From assembly GCA_902493665.1 (NCBI GenBank), contig CABUQL010000011.1:1-13488 (forward strand): a DNA stretch of 13,488 bases, given 5' to 3'. Positions 12,388 to 13,488 of the stretch are shown piece after piece. The position numbers and the translations under genes are program-made. Numbering within the stretch: the first letter of the stretch is position 1; every line of letters starts with the position of its first letter. The notes under the pieces are model-generated. The model ran no database searches. It was not told where the DNA came from and saw nothing but the letters and a program-made list of their open reading frames with translations. The stretch is from an uncultured Eubacteriales bacterium. GTDB lineage: Bacteria > Bacillota > Clostridia > UMGS1810.

Positions 12388-13338
12388 ATGAAAATAACAA
12401 TAGGTGCCGACCTTGCGCCTACAGATACAAACAAAGACATATTTGAAAGCGGAAATATTGAAAGCATTATAGATGAAAAAATTCTTGACGTTTTAAGCAA
12501 AGCGGATTTTAGAATTTTTAATCTTGAAACTCCTCTTGCGGACGCAGAAACGCCGATTGACAAAAGAGGTCCCGGTCTTATTGCGCCCGTCAAAACGGTA
12601 AACGGTATTAAAAAAATAAATCCGTCGCTTTTGACGATATCAAATAACCACATTCTTGACCAGGGGGCACAAGGACTTTTTTCTACTGTAAAAGCGCTTG
12701 ACGATGCAAAAATCGAGCACATCGGAGCGGGGAAAAATCTTGAAGAAGCAAGAAACGGCTGCATATATGAAAAAGACGGCATAAAAGTGGGAGTTTACGC
12801 TTGCTGCGAACACGAATTTTCGGTTGCAGCGGATAATACGCCGGGTGCAAATCCGTTTGACCCGCTTGAAAGCCTTGACCATATAAGCAACTTGAAACTT
12901 CACTGTGACTATTTGATTGTTCTTTACCACGGCGGTAAGGAATATTACAGATATCCTTCGCCTTATCTTAAAAAAGTTTGCAGAAAAATCTGCGATAAAG
13001 GTGCTGATTTTGTTATTTGTCAGCATAGCCACTGCATCGGCTGCAAAGAAGAATATGAAGGCTCAACGATTGTTTACGGACAGGGCAATTTTCTTTTTGA
13101 CCTCTCCGATAATGAGTGCTGGCAGACATCGCTTTTGATTGAGCTTGACCTTCAAAAGGAGAGTTCAAGCGTTAAGTATTATCCTCTTGCCAAAAACGGA
13201 AACGGCGTTAAAATGGCAGAGAACAGAAAATCGCTTGACGGTTTTGAAGAGCGAAGTATGGAGATTAAAAATAAATCATTAATGAAAAGTATGAAAAACT
13301 TGCATCGGAAACGGCGGGATATTACCTTTCATGCATAA
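12388..13338 (+). CDS. CapA family protein, frame interrupted near the C-terminus
   Basis: This is the PGA_cap/CapA fold (calcineurin-like metallophosphatase relatives tied to poly-gamma-glutamate capsule synthesis). Of 316 residues in this frame, about 300 look authentic. Motifs in order: TIGADLAPT (4-12), FRIFNLETPL (41-50), LLTISNNHILDQGAQG (81-96), HIGAGKNLEEAR (111-122), VLYHGGKEYY (178-187), GADFVICQHSHCIG (205-218) and IVYGQGNFLFD (228-238). It lacks a signal peptide or membrane anchor, unlike Bacillus CapA/PgsA, so a capsule role is uncertain. ATG 12388 has AAGGAG (12376-12381) six bases upstream. After about residue 300 the frame becomes basic and non-family-like and stops at 13338, while the -1 frame continues as plausible CapA-type sequence. 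A one-base loss in the A-run at 13284-13287 or at 13294-13298 would explain this. Confidence 0.85.
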   Translation: MKITIGADLAPTDTNKDIFESGNIESIIDEKILDVLSKADFRIFNLETPLADAETPIDKRGPGLIAPVKTVNGIKKINPSLLTISNNHILDQGAQGLFSTVKALDDAKIEHIGAGKNLEEARNGCIYEKDGIKVGVYACCEHEFSVAADNTPGANPFDPLESLDHISNLKLHCDYLIVLYHGGKEYYRYPSPYLKKVCRKICDKGADFVICQHSHCIGCKEEYEGSTIVYGQGNFLFDLSDNECWQTSLLIELDLQKESSSVKYYPLAKNGNGVKMAENRKSLDGFEERSMEIKNKSLMKSMKNLHRKRRDITFHA

Positions 13339-13488
13339 GCGGAGAAACGTTTTTTAAAAAGTTGCTTGTTAAACTTTTCGGTTTGAATGCTATGAAAAAG
13401 TATTATAAAAAGAAAGATTATTACACCGTGCTAAACTACATAAACTGCGAGGCGCACCGCGAATTTTTGGATTGCGCAGTTAAACAGT
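13275..13488 (+). pseudogene. Continuation of the CapA-like protein in the -1 frame (frameshifted, partial)
   Basis: In the frame one base back, sequence is open from 13275 (after a TAA at 13272-13274) to the window end. It reads KYEKLASETAGYYLS, then basic and hydrophobic stretches, then DYYTVLNYINCEAHREF. This has normal composition for the locus, and the 'N.I.CEAHR' ending looks like the C-terminal region of long CapA-family proteins. If one A were restored at 13284-13287, the join would read SLMKKYEKLASE without a break. It has no start of its own, so it is a broken tail, an assembly error, or the product of frameshifting. The true end lies beyond the window. Confidence 0.7.

Noticed and set aside
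13261..13300. Programmed -1 frameshifting in the CapA-like gene
   Set aside because: No X-XXY-YYZ slippery heptamer lies in the correct register and no downstream stem-loop or pseudoknot was evident, so an indel is simpler.

Overview
The window looks like chromosome of an A+T-rich, spore-forming member of the Clostridia (Firmicutes). The evidence is the division cluster (FtsQ/DivIB tail, DUF881, small basic protein, FtsZ), the sporulation genes yqfC, yqfD and ylbJ, strong GGAGG-type ribosome binding sites and frequent TTG starts. No rRNA, tRNA, CRISPR array or transposase gene was seen.

Layout. (1) 1-2639, + strand: end of ftsQ, a DUF881 membrane/coiled-coil protein, the small basic protein and ftsZ. 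ftsZ has its own extended -10 promoter and is followed by an intrinsic terminator. (2) 2750-3220, + strand: nrdR, the ribonucleotide reductase repressor. (3) 3221-3558: a gene-free block between convergent genes, filled with direct and inverted repeats that form at least two fold-back modules. Its last 42 bases recur at 10606-10647. (4) 3559-6573, - strand: yqfC-yqfD-phoH-ybeY, a shortened version of the conserved Firmicutes operon, with a plausible sigma-E promoter before yqfC. (5) 6694-7761, + strand: divergent ylbJ, also a sporulation gene. (6) 7913-9947, + strand: murA overlapping walJ/yycJ (cell wall synthesis and a wall-associated metallo-hydrolase), ended by a near-perfect bidirectional terminator. 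(7) 9997-10487: a divergent pair, a small XRE-type regulator (-) and a 59-residue cysteine-rich protein (+), separated by 107 bases packed with palindromes and a textbook TTGACA-17-TATAAT promoter. (8) 10665-13488, + strand: a glycoside hydrolase without a signal peptide, whose 5' leader contains the second repeat copy, then a CapA-family protein with its own consensus promoter. The CapA reading frame is broken by an apparent one-base loss near its end and continues in the -1 frame to the window edge.

How the genes fit together. Regions 1, 4, 5 and 6 are core cell division, wall synthesis, RNA metabolism and sporulation. Regions 7 and 8 look accessory. The points most worth a second look are the structured repeat family (two copies, one in a gene leader), the regulator/cysteine-rich pair with its palindromes, an FtsZ with a T7-loop Asn-to-Asp change and an apparent five-residue deletion just after it, and the CapA frameshift.
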